Shown here: positions 1 through 10,305 of the stretch, in pieces
How positions within the stretch are numbered: the stretch's first letter is position 1
Layout of the letters: each line of letters starts with the position of its first letter
Assembly (NCBI GenBank): GCA_027475525.1
Contig: JAMWFC010000049.1
Location: forward strand, 1,675,297-1,739,296
Direction: 5' to 3'
DNA: 64,000 bases
DNA from: Macrolepiota albuminosa
Taxonomy: Eukaryota > Basidiomycota > Agaricomycetes > Agaricales > Agaricaceae
The notes under the pieces: model-generated
Told to the model about the DNA's origin: nothing
What the model saw: the letters and a program-made list of their open reading frames with translations, nothing else
The model's database searches: none
Translations under genes and position numbers: made by a program

Positions 1-963
1 TCATATCTTGGCCCAGTTGTGAATGCCCAGAAAATGTCCTTCAGCTTGGTGATGATGCTTCCTTTTTGATTGAAAACATGTCCTTTGTTACTCTCACTGC
101 TGACGTGGGGATTCCTTGTGGGGTCTTGGTTGTCATATGGTTGGTTAACTGCTGGATTCCATTTGCTTGGTATGGTGCCTAACAAAGACTTTGCTTTCTT
201 CACACAGGAGTGGGGGTGGAGGCAGCCCACACTGTTCTCTAGGTCTTTGCAGTCCTTGCATTTGCATCTGTCTGATGCTCAATGGTTTTGCACTCTTAGG
301 TGCATGAAGAGGGTCTCTGCATCACCAACCATTCTAACTTTATGTTTAGATATTAAACATTCTACCGTCTTTCCTCTGGTGATCCTTCTCAATTTTGGGT
401 CTACTGCAAAGTGGAACCAGATTGGCAGTTCTTGCATGACATTTCTGCTGAAGGCTATGCCATTGAGACGTACGTTGAAATCCTTTGCAGTGTTAATTAG
501 TTTTACTATATCTGGGCAGACTTCCTTTTGGGGAGAGACTCTTGTTCTCCATGATTGTAGGAGAGGTAACACTTTGACTCTATTATCAATGCTTTCCTCA
601 GACTTTAGCATGCTTCCGGCCATTATCGCATCGGCTACATAGGCCCAGATTGGCCTCTCTTGTCCTATCTTGAGGTAGGATTTGAGCCACATTATATCTA
701 TAGCCTTGTTTCTCATACGTATGTCTACCAGAGCTTTTTCCTCCTCGTCAAGAGGTCTGAACAGGGTGTCTGCATTCATCTGTGATTTTTTGCCGGACCA
801 CATGAAACTTATCAATCTTCTCATCAGGAGTTTCTTGACGCGTGGGGGCATGCCTTGTACTTGGAATAGGTATTGCATCATTCCTGCTATTACCATTTGT
901 ACTATATGCCTTCTTCCCTCTATTGTGGGGTTGCTTTCTCCCAATTTGTGAGGCTCCTGTCAA
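1..963 (-). pseudogene. LINE post-RT region and C-terminal zinc knuckle
   Basis: The frame 944-279 encodes the post-RT domain: NPTIEGRRHIVQMVIAGMMQ, VQGMPPRVKKLLMRR, FMWSGKKSQMN and IMWLKSYLKIGQERPIWAYV. After a single TGA at about 276 the same frame continues as ASDRCKCKDCKDLENSVGCLHPHSC, a CxCxxC...C...H..C cluster that resembles the C-terminal nucleic-acid-binding knuckle of LINE proteins, and then stays open to base 1. The link to the RT (1016) needs a frame change. This is decayed coding sequence of the same element. Confidence 0.82.
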
Positions 964-1015
964 TTTTGGCTAGGACGTTGGTCTATGGGGCACTTAGGTT
1001 GGCATTGTTCCTGAA

Positions 1016-2511
1016 CTAGGCTCCTAGAATTTGGATGGTTGACCCCTCTTCTACTATATGTATATTTTCTGGTATTCTGTTTTGGCCCGCTCCCAGCTTT
1101 CTCTCTTTTATTGTTTCTAGGCAGAATTGCTTGGTACCTATGGGTAGGATTTCTGTCTTAGTTATGTTGAATTTGGCTTTTGATGCTATACACCAATCCT
1201 CAAGGATTTTGTTCAGCAGGTCTATATCATCTTCTTCTGATAGGAAAATTGTGGTATCGTCCACAAAGAGGTTTACTAATAGTTTTTCCTTGACATCTGG
1301 GATGTCGAAGCCTTTCAGGTTTGAGTCCCTTAACATTGCGGCTAATGGTTCAATTGCAAGGTCAAAGAGGAGGCAGGAGAGTGGGTCCCCTTGTCTCACT
1401 CCCCTAGTGATCTTCCATAGTGAGCTCAGTTTTCTATTGATCATTATTCTTGTTTCCGCGTTTTTATACAGGGATTTAACAGTTTTTATAAATGAGGGGG
1501 GATTCCAAACCTGTCTAGTATCCTCCACAGGTACTCATGATCAATTTTGTCATATGCTTTCTCTTGTTCCAGTGCCACAATTATGCCGTCCTCCTTGTCT
1601 GCTTCTGCAAGGTGCATCATCATCCTTATTAGCTTTGTTTGCTCTGTTATACTGCGTCCAGGGATAAACCCTGCTTGACTAGGATGGATTAAGTCGTTAA
1701 TCACTTCTGTTAAGCGTGTAGCTAACATTTTTGTTAGCATTTTATAATCCGTGTTGAGGCACGTTATTGGGTGGTAATTTGCGATTTCAGTTCTATCATT
1801 TTTCTTGTACAGCAGGCACATCCAACCCTCTGCAAATGAGGATCTCTCCATTATTCCGTGGATCTGTATGTCATTATATACTAGTTGGAGCATCTCAATG
1901 ATGTTGCATGTTACTTTCTGTTTCTTTTCCTTTTCATTATATTTTGAGTCGTTTACAAACTGACCATCAAACGATTTCCAGAATTCGTATGTTAATCCAT
2001 CCAAACCTGGCATGGAGCTGTTCTTAGAGTCCTTCAGGGCTCTTATAATCTCTTCCTGGTCAATTAGCTTTCCCAGGTCTTCAGACTGGCTTTGTGATGT
2101 GCATGTCTTTATCGCATTCAGTGATTTTTCAATCTTACTTTCTCTTACGTCCTCTGTCACGTTTCTGCACTGTTTTTGCAGCTTGTCACGGTAGTTCTGT
2201 GCCATTTCTGCCATTTTCAATGAATCCTTCTCATAGGTTGGTGTATTGTCTACAGTGCTTTCCTTTCTTAGTGCGTAGATTATGTCTCTCGGGCTTGGGG
2301 TTTTTCCTGACTTTGTCCAGTATTTACACATTGTCTCACCATCAATTCTATTCTTCACCTTAATGGTGTCTCTTTTCTCTAAGTGGACGTTTTTCTCCAG
2401 AGCGTCCAGTGCTTTCATTATTTCATACACTTCTTCTTTTTTTCTCTTCTCTTCCATGGTGTCTGACAGTCTCTTCTCTAGTGACTCTTTATCTTTTCTG
2501 TACTTTGGCAC
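1016..2511 (-). pseudogene. LINE reverse transcriptase domain, frameshifted
   Basis: The segment 2511-1486 carries the RT start: SSMPGLDGLTYEFWK, then ANYHPITCLNTDYKMLTK, QAGFIPGRSI, and motif A as ALEQEKAYDKI. The segment 1528-1016 in another frame carries motif B (RGVRQGDPLSCLLFDLAIEPL) and motif C (FVDDTTIF). The two frames overlap at 1486-1528 next to a run of six G (C on the coding strand), the likely site of a one-base indel. In motif A the first metal-binding aspartate of the family (ALDQEKAYD) reads as glutamate. Upstream of 2511 the frame contains a stop. This enzyme would copy LINE RNA at a nicked target; this copy cannot make an intact product. Confidence 0.88.
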
Positions 2512-2865
2512 CAGGGCTTTCTCTCACTCTTTGGCTTTCTTTAGGACCTCTTTCTTCTAGTTTTTGTATATTATTTGTGGGTTCATGTACTGACTCCTGG
2601 TGAGGTTTGAAGTTTTCATATCCTCTAATGCTTTTGTCACGACCCACCCCCAGACCACCCCACACATCCCTGGCAAACACCCCTCACACAACCCCAACCC
2701 AGGATGAGCTCCATGATTACCCAACATGGCCATCACATCATACCCTGGTCAACCCTGACACTCCCCCGGACATCACCGACAAACACTGGCATCCCTGGAT
2801 ATCCCCAACGCTCCCAGAGATCCCCGGCACGGCAACATGGTGACCCCATGGCAGTCCATGCAACA

Positions 2866-3020
2866 TCTGATGCATCCAGGATCATCACGCATCATTCAAC
2901 ACATCATGCATCACCCGCATCACCCAATGCATCATGCCACGCATCATGCATTGCCATGTGCATCAGCCCACACATCATACCTCGCCATGCATCAACTCCT
3001 GCATCATGCCTCGCTGCATC
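2866..3020. repeat. Degenerate CATCA-rich repeat
   Basis: CATCA, GCATCA and CATGCATCA words recur many times within the LTR-like stretch. This is simple-sequence expansion and no coding role is visible. Confidence 0.7.
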
Positions 3021-3349
3021 CTCTCGTTGCTCCACATCCTCCCTTGCATGGTGCTGCAACTATCAAAGCAACAGCACCACTTCCATCCAACACCTGTGGG
3101 CTCCCTTTGTCTTCCTATGTGCTCTGGAACATCACCAGAGTCCTGGGAGCAGCCCCAGACTCGGGGCTGGGACCCCAGATTTGCCTTGTTGTGTAGTCAG
3201 TATATAAGCCTCCTCATAGCACTAAGTATGGTAGTCTTGATATTGCCTTAGTCTCGTATCTCCGGTTTTCAGTCTTGATCTCCTTTCTCAACTTGTCTCG
3301 TACTTGCCTCTATTCTCTTGTCTTGTACTCATCCTACTCACTCAATTCT

Positions 3350-3372
3350 ATCTCTCTCTCTCTCTCTCCATC
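3350..3372. repeat. TC dinucleotide microsatellite
   Basis: About ten TC units in a row inside a wider pyrimidine-rich region (3290-3420). Confidence 0.8.
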
Positions 3373-3606
3373 TCCATCTCAAGTCCTCTCTCTCTCTGTT
3401 TTTCTCATATCCTCCAGCACCTTAGCTTATCAGTCTGCATTCCCCGCTCCACCTAAGTTCAGCTCTGCAACTGTCAAACTCTAAACTGCCTATTCGCCTA
3501 TCAGCCCTTTGTGATTTCCCCAAATAGCCCACTGCTGGTGTGTCATCCCTTGCGCCACCAAATCTGGACTTATTCCAAATAAAGTCTTTTCACCCAGCGC
3601 TTGCTC

Positions 3607-3796
3607 TGAAACAAAGTCGAGTATGGTTAGCCTTACAGTCACACTAACAGAACCAGATCGATAATCAATTCTAGTACTACGAAGTATGACAGTAAAATTG
3701 GCTTCCTTATGTAAGGCAGCCAGCATGTATGTAAAGTAATAAGAACTAATTAATATAATTGTATATTAATTAATTACTAAAATATATTATGTTACA
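3607..3796 (-). mobile_element. 3' LTR of the Y1 element (190 bp)
   Basis: On the minus strand the LTR begins TGTAACATAATATATT directly after a purine/G tract (CAAAGGGGGGCA) and ends CTTTGTTTCA, parallel to the A-family LTR ends TGTAGCG and CTTTGTTACA. The internal order is also alike: AT-rich part, GCTGGCTGCCTTAC segment, CTGGTTCTG segment. It differs strongly from the X1 5' LTR at 22295-22468, so the two are probably not a pair from one insertion. No target duplication could be matched. Confidence 0.6.
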
Positions 3797-6700
3797 TGCC
3801 CCCCTTTGAGACTGGTAATCAGTCTCGATGTAAGGAGGGACAATTTTGTCTGGGTCACTAAGTAGGTCAATGTGGAGGCACGCTGGTCCTCCATGGCTCG
3901 AAAATGTCCAAGTCATCTGTCAAAAAATACAACGCCAACGTTAACAAACAGTATGAATTGAAAAAGAGATGAGCCACCTATGATAATTACGCAGACGGTG
4001 ATAGGACCCCATACAGGATCAGCGCATCAACGGCAGGCAACAGCAACATGGCACCGACTCGGGATACCTTAGCGCGCGCTAATTATCTAATTTTGGCAAT
4101 ATTTGATGGCCGCGCACGGCAAGAAGCAGATCCGATCAGTGATAGCGCCAACGGCAGACAGAATGACAACTGACAGATGGCATCAGTCACTGACGACAGC
4201 GCTTAGTGAGAAGCTTGATGATCTATCAAAAACTGACGGACAGCTTGGCGTTTGACCTTGGCGTCTGACACCGCTTAGCGCCTCGATTTGGCGCCTGACA
4301 TCGCTAAGCACTTTGGACAGACAGAAGGGTAATGGATTGATGATTTAGCACCGCGATCTGCCACCTGGTGGCGCTAAGGGTCTTGAATGGATGGTAGGGA
4401 TCTGAAACCGTTGGAGCTTCTCCTATGAAATTTTCCAGTTTACCGCACTTTGGCAATGGTTGGTCACTGGTGACGGTGAACTCCTTGTAGTATATAAAGT
4501 ACTTACCGACTTGTACATACGACAGAGAACAACAGACCAGAATTTCCTGCTCCCCTTACTTCAGTCTCCCTTATGCTCAGGATCTCATTTACGGTTGGCA
4601 ACGTCGAACTCGTCGGCAGTTGCAGATGCTTGCCAACACTCGACACACTCGTGCCTTGCAACTACGGCAGGCATTATCGACGCTTAGACTTTGCTAAGCA
4701 TACCGTGCTCTTGCCACTCACATTGCCGTGTCACTTACCGCTTCTTTCATAGGCGCTTTACCTTAGCGCTTTACACTTGCCGACTCCCTTACCAACTTTT
4801 TCCTTTATTTTCACAGGCGCATTCTCTGGGACCTGCCCGGGACTCCTCACATCACTTATAGCGCGCCCAATGCAAGCAATTAGTACGGTAACACTATAGT
4901 CACATTTGTTACTGACCAAACCTTGGGCGTCATCAACGGTGGACGCGACAACTCGCAGACTGTATTGATCCTCATCTCATTGTCAACGTTAACCGAGGGT
5001 GATGAGGCGACGGGGCCCGACAATGTTGAGGCTGTAGGAGCCTGAACTGACGTTGAAGGGTGAGACGGAGAGGGGGGATATGGCCCGTGTCAAGAACGGC
5101 GTTGCCATAAATCTCGATGGTTGGGGTTCATCCCCACTGGATAATACAGTCCACTTTTAAGGTACTCATGACCTTGATTGGATTTGCAGGCGAGCAGTGC
5201 ATGGAGACGAATCATATCATTGTCCGTGGGCAGTCGCCAATCATCCCACCGCGTGATGGCTGGGGGCTCTCCATAGATGTCCAGTCAACGATGACGTTCA
5301 TTGTCAACCTCGCAGAACTGGTCAATGGAGGCTGTGGCCGCAAGGAATTGGTTTTTGAGGTAGACCATGCCAAAGGTATAGGCATGGTCTACCCACTCAA
5401 GAGGTACGTGGTTGGCTATCATAGCACGTAGCACATCAGCATTGGTGATGTTGACAGCATTAGCCACGTCGAAGTATGGGGGTCAGAACTGGACATCAAT
5501 CCAGCTCATGGGTACAAATGGAGTGCTGGGGTTGGCAGCGTTGTAATCAGTGACCGCCTCACAATACAGCCCAGGATGCGCGATAATCAAGGCCAACAGC
5601 CTTGCAAAGCATTCCCGAGCTCTTCCCGAAGGGGACAGTCCACACGTCAGGGCGTGGCCCAGTAGAGTACGCCAGTGAATGCGATAAGCTTGATCCACTG
5701 CAATGCCGTACACCGAATTCATCATCCCTGGTCGACAGAAGTAGAGAACATTCTGCGCCAGCTTGTCCAGATCGAAGGTGAAACGTACACCTTCGGAGTC
5801 AAACCCAGAAAGCGTAAAAAACGGTCTGCTGGCTCAGTCCTTCCATTGCAGGTACCCGTCTGGAGTCAGCATGACCACGATGTTCATATGATGGGAGGAA
5901 AGATCTAGAGGGGGCAAAATGTGCTCGTACTCTGGTGAACACACCAGAGTCATCGTCCTATCCCTCACTGTTGTATAATAGTTAATACTGATGCGCTGAA
6001 ACTCACACAACAGATAGTATGCCTCAGTGCATAGAGACACTGACGTGAATTTGTTCTGCAAAAGCTCATAGAGCTTTCGCAACTGCTGGGGGTTCATCGG
6101 GAATCTTCTTGGTACCACTCGGTTCAACTCCTTTGAGGTATGGTAATACCTCTCTCCCTTCTCTTCCTCATGCGTCTTTGCGGCCAAGGCTTCATTGCTC
6201 ACAAATACCGTATTGGTGAGCCGGGGTTAATAGAAATGGCGGTCGAGTGCCCCGCCATAGAACCAGTTGGACCGCTCCACCGACGTCCCGCTGACAAACA
6301 CTCTGAGGCCATCAGGAATACGGCCTGTGGCCTACTCCTCCCGGTCTTTATCGACCTTTGCCTGCCAGGCGGCCTCGTGCTTCCTCCAAGCCTCCTTTTT
6401 GCGTTTCTTGTCTAAACGCACTTGGCATTTAGCGGGGGTTTCTCCTTCTGAGGGGGTCTCATCTGATGACTCCCCATAATCACTTCCGTCGCTCAGTTCA
6501 TTCAGACCGAGCGCAGCCAACGTTAGGAGTCGCCCTTCGACCTCGGCGTCCGTCCTCGTGTCCTTTATGGGGACCGCAGATGCATATGCCCTCAGTGGTG
6601 CCTCAAACTGCACCACTGCTCCAAACCGCATCACAACTCTGTCTGCTCCTCGTGGGACATCTGCTCCAAACTCCACTTCTGACAGGACCACCTCATCCTG

Positions 6701-7204
6701 CCGCTTCGCCCCTGACTGCTGGGAAGGCGCATGTGTTGACGAGGACAGTCCTCGTAAACTATTGTCAACCTCCACCAGCTCGTCATGTAACTTGGCCGGG
6801 CTCGGAGTGAGTTCTCCAGATTCCCGCACCCCAACTTCCGGTCCTGCATCACGCACTCTGAGGCGTTTTGCCTCAGGTAGCTCCTCCGATGACGACAGAC
6901 GCTTCTTCATAGCATTCATGAAAGTTTTAATAGTATTGTCGTTATGCTGCTGCAGCATAACGATCTCATCAAGCAGACCCGTAATCACCACCTGAGCCAC
7001 CAGATCCGCTAAAAACGCGGACTCCAGTGGCACTCGCTGGCCGGCAGATATGAGGTGTCTCCAGACTGCCTCTGCCTGAGGGTCCAACACCTCCAACGGC
7101 ATCCCAATCTCCTTTCCTTTCCCTTTCTCTGCGTATGATAAGCGCTGCGGAGATGGTGCACGACAAGGTGACGGAGATGCTAATCTGGACACTCTCAGCA
7201 TCAT
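3797..7204 (-). pseudogene. Y1 accessory ORF3 (3' ORF of a Ty3-like element), decayed
   Basis: Three minus-strand pieces match the A1 ORF3 in order. 7204-6332 includes EKGKGKEI and VPLESAFLADLVAQVV, against DKGKG and VPAESSFLHDAKAVV in A1, and ends with a lysine/arginine-rich coiled segment. 6202-5834 has YYLLCEFQRISINYYTTVRDR, against YLLLNKFKQVALNCHSTARDR. 5725-5285 has AYRIHWRTLLGHALTCGLSP, HPGLYCEAV and WVDHAYTFGMVYL. Several frame changes and stops separate the pieces. A solo G LTR (3999-4935) interrupts the 3' part. The LTR at 3607-3796 follows, so ORF3 sits next to the 3' LTR as in A1. Function unknown; see A1 ORF3. Confidence 0.72.
3999..4935 (+). mobile_element. Solo LTR, family G (937 bp), target duplication ACGG
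   Basis: It begins TGATAGGACC and ends GGCGTCATCA, and is flanked by ACGG on both sides (3995-3998 and 4936-4939). A TATA box (tatataaa) lies at 4491-4498. A second copy at 36413-37483 shares the start, the 'gggactcctcaca' region near the 3' end and the TCATCA end. No internal region is present, so this is a solo LTR left by LTR-LTR recombination. The internal family is not in the window. Confidence 0.85.
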
Positions 7205-9632
7205 CCACTTCTGAGCCCTCAGCCTCTATTTGCAGCTCTTCCTCCACCTTTTTGACAACCTCATTGTCCTTGTTGTCACTGACACCCTTGCTAGGTGCTG
7301 CAGCCATATGAGCCACCTGGATGTGTGCCTTGGGCAGGCCAGGACATTTCTTAGCAAAATGCCTGACCCTGCCACAGTTGTAGCATGCTGAAGGGTCTCC
7401 AGCAGGCCTTCTCTGGGCTGCTCCAAAAGCCCCAGTGGATTTGCTTGCCATATGTGTTACAGGTGCTACACCCCCTCTAGTTGCTACTTGGTTTTGACCT
7501 GAAAAGGGTCAACTATCCTTTGCTGGCAAATATCCAGCAAGTTTCAATCGAGGCCGTTGGCCTCCAGGGATTGTCTTGCAGACAAAAAATTGTGAATTAT
7601 GATTGTTCTTCATCTCCAACTGTTTGGCCAGGAAGGTTCCCACCTTTACTGCCTGATGGTTCACAGGTCTTTGGCATGAGCTAGGCTGTTCATAATGATT
7701 TGCAGTCCATGTTGACTGCTCATAGCAAATGGCATATGCCAAGAACTTGGTCATAGTATTGACCTCTGGAGACAAATTGTCATTGCGTATCAACACTCTC
7801 CTCATATCTGCAGGTATTTCATCCAGGAATGTCTTGTGAATTGTGTATTTGTCTGGATAGATGGCCATATTCTGTGCATGACCCACCAGGTCATCATAAA
7901 ATGTCTGGATGCCAGTCTTAGTGTCATACACTGCCTTTTTAAAGGCATCCTGAGCTTCCTGCATTGTTGCAGCATTGATGAAGCAATTATACAGTTCTAT
8001 CAGGACCTCTTTAAACATCCAATGCAGTTTGTCACAATTAATGTGAAGGACATGGTGGTGGAACCAATTCTGAGCCTCTCCCTCCATAAATTCATATAGC
8101 ACAAATATTCTCTCCTGGTCCAAGTTGTCTCCACCATAGCAGCAGGCTGCCAGGTGGTAACAGACATCCATGGCCCAGTCCTCCAACTGGAAGAACCTAT
8201 GCCCTCCAGCATATGCATGTATGTGCTTACTGTCAGATTTGTGGGGACTTACCCCAGCAGGAAATTTAAACCTGACTCCAAAGGAGTCATCCACCAGATG
8301 AGTGAGACAGTCATGCATATGATCCATATGGATCCTGACTGCCTCATTCATTCTAGGCGTAGTTTCATGCAACTCATGAGGTGTGGGCATTGAAAATGCC
8401 TGGGGACTGCGAAACAGGTGTTCATTGGCTGTTCTTTCCCACCATGGGGTAGGCTGTTGCCTCACTTCTTGCTCTGCTGATAATCCACCAGCATGCCTGC
8501 CACCATTATGACAATTATTATTGTCTCAATTGTTTTGTCCATGATCATGACCCGCACCATCATTATTGCAATGATTCAGCTCCCTTCTCTTGTAGTGATC
8601 ACTACTAGTATTACTACCATCCAGATCTCTGTCTGGTTCAGCAGTTTGAGCTGCAAATTGTCACCGCATGTCATCAACAGGCATTACATCTTCACGCCCT
8701 TCAAAGGCTACCCCCTAGTTGTCAATCAATAACTCACCATGATTGCACAAGTCCTGGTTGCGTATCCTCTGGTAATTGACACATTCATTCCAGTTGTCCA
8801 CTAGGTGGACATGTCGTATTACGCATTGTGGTCATGTTTGCTCCTCAAGAATGTGGACTTTGTCCACCTCTTCCTTGATAGTGACTTGTTTTTGAGGTGT
8901 CTTAACCTCCTGCACTGCAAGTAGTGCCTCTGGCTCTGTTGGAGTTGTTGTCACAGTCTCTACTTCAGATAATGCCTGTTGAGGCACTCCGCTGACAATG
9001 TGTTGATGGTTTGCGGCGTTCTGATGCCTAATGTAGTCTTGCTGAGACTCATTGGCCTGATAAGGTGCATTCAGCAATTGCATTGCATCCACAATTAATG
9101 GCGCTCATTGGCGCATACTCATTTCACATTCTACTGAGTTGGTCAGAGTGGCTGTTGAGACTGCTGACCCCCACGCTGCTTTGCACTTGAGGTATTCCAC
9201 CACTTTGAGTTCAAAGATATGCACAAAGAGTTTGATATATTTAGTCAAATCTGCACAAGATACATTGTGGCTCCTAGCAGCCAGTAACTGTAGATGCTTT
9301 TGTGTCAATTCCTTTGCAACCAATGGATATTGGTCCAATACCAGCTGTAGCTGGATAGATAGAGTCGAGTGCAACCTCTTACTTTCCTCATCATCTGAGG
9401 ACTCCAGCTTGGACTCTAAGTCCAGAGCTCTCCTGAGGCCTCCATGCTTTACCTGCGGCTGTTTGCTGGCCCTTCCATGCAACTCTGGAATTCTAGGCGC
9501 TGACAGTGCCTTTTCTGACCTTACAACCTTGTCGTCCTCCCTACTGACCACTATTGCTGGTCCTTTCTGTCCTTGTGTCGTCAACAACAATGGTCCTGGT
9601 TCAGTGGCAGCATCTACCACATACTCCAAATG
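7205..9632 (-). pseudogene. X1 gag, C-terminal three quarters (interrupted by A1)
   Basis: Gag of a Ty3-like element, read from 9629 down. 9629-9105 continues the N-terminal gag found at 21779-22183, with an acidic ESSDDEESKR patch and a capsid-like helix region. 9092-8832 is a linker. 8465-7509 is the main capsid-like domain: HIHAYAGGHRFFQLEDWAMD, ERIFVLYEFMEGEAQNWF, IQTFYDDLVGHAQNMA, DEIPADMRRVLI. 7451 onward has the zinc knuckle CYNCGRVRHFAKKC. The order and motifs match A1 gag. At about 7200 the gag tail runs straight into Y1 ORF3; no protease, RT or integrase lies between. Several stops and frame changes are present. Confidence 0.82.
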
Positions 9633-9866
9633 TGTAGCGTAGTCCGCTATGTGGCATTGGCCACATAGCTTTACTTACTGTATAGTAGACACTATTATAT
9701 TATATTTATTATAATATAATATTAATTTACATTACTATATAAATAGTTTACCAGCTGCTTACAAAGCAGCTTACTTTTGTTGTATACTACATTGTCAATA
9801 GACCGGTCTGGTCTGATTCAGTGTTGTGTGCACACTAAGCTCTACAAACTTCGTAACTTTGTTACA
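9633..9866 (+). mobile_element. A1 5' LTR
   Basis: TGTAGCG...GTTACA, 234 bp. A TATA box (tatataaat) is at about 9736. It contains perfect or near-perfect inverted repeats, described under the 3' copy. It is followed by a T run and the leader TGAATCCGCCAGCTAGG; I could not assign a primer tRNA. Confidence 0.93.
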
Positions 9867-10305
9867 TTTTTTTTGAATCCGCCAGCTAGGATCTATTGCC
9901 TAGCATCCGATGTCAGTCGTTGAGTTCGTTGACAGAACTCTATCAGCTTCTCGAGCTTCTTGCACAGCCACACCATGCAAATTTCAAACAGGGGATCAAT
10001 GAGTAATCCCATACCTGCAGTGCCCACTGACGGCGGGTGAAATGCCCACGACCTACGGAGAGACCCAGCAGACACCCAGGATGCATCAGCGTCCAATGCG
10101 GGTCAGGTAAGACCCAAGGCTTGAGACCGAGGTCAGAGTACCGACCTGGCCAGGAATGAGAGCGAGGCCTGGAGAGCTGAAAGCTCACAGCAGGACGAGA
10201 TGCCCAGGGGATTAACGCCCCCAGTTACGCAGCTGCCAGGAGGACTGCGACGGTCTAGCCGATTGGCTTCCAAAGGACCCCCGGAGGACGGCCGACAGTC
10301 AATCA
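9867..10305 (+). other. A1 leader between 5' LTR and gag
   Basis: An untranslated leader of about 440 bases opening with a T run. A short frame from 10200 (MPRGLTPPVTQ) might be the original gag start, but it is out of frame with the gag from 10306. No other feature was seen. Confidence 0.5.

Larger units (their letters stand above)
1..2634 (-). mobile_element. Non-LTR retrotransposon (LINE), 5'-truncated, running off the left edge
   Basis: Minus-strand remains of one LINE. Read from about 2630 down to 1 they give, in order, a charged linker, the reverse transcriptase fingers/palm, a post-RT region and a C-terminal cysteine/histidine knuckle. The endonuclease expected upstream of the RT is absent, so the copy is cut at about 2634, where a TGTCACGACC stretch begins. 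The 3' end lies outside the window. The reading frame changes near 1500 and near 1015, and a TGA lies at about 276-278, so the copy is dead. The post-RT segment with PTIEGRR and VQGMP is characteristic of basidiomycete LINEs; this is recognised from family knowledge, not from a search. Confidence 0.88.
2635..3476 (+). mobile_element. LTR-like stretch starting TGTCACGACC (possible solo LTR, Z-related)
   Basis: It starts with TGTCACGACCC, as does the Z1 LTR at 57051, and shares with it a C-rich, CATCAC-rich first half and a short match around 'gtagtcttgatatt'. A TATA-like 'agtatataagcc' lies near 3199. The right end is not certain: a CA at 3476 is a candidate, but I see no target duplication and no clear TGACA end. 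It lies against the truncated end of the LINE. It could equally be an LTR fragment. Confidence 0.4.

Noticed and set aside
1035..1667. Plus-strand open frame opposite the LINE RT
   Set aside because: The minus strand carries clear RT motifs; this is a shadow.
2866..3020. Possible CRISPR-like array from evenly recurring CATCA words
   Set aside because: The words are short and irregularly spaced with no unique spacers, and the genome is eukaryotic.
2704..3207. Open frames in the CATCA-rich stretch
   Set aside because: Low-complexity His/Ser/Ala-rich reading in several frames at once, typical of simple repeats.
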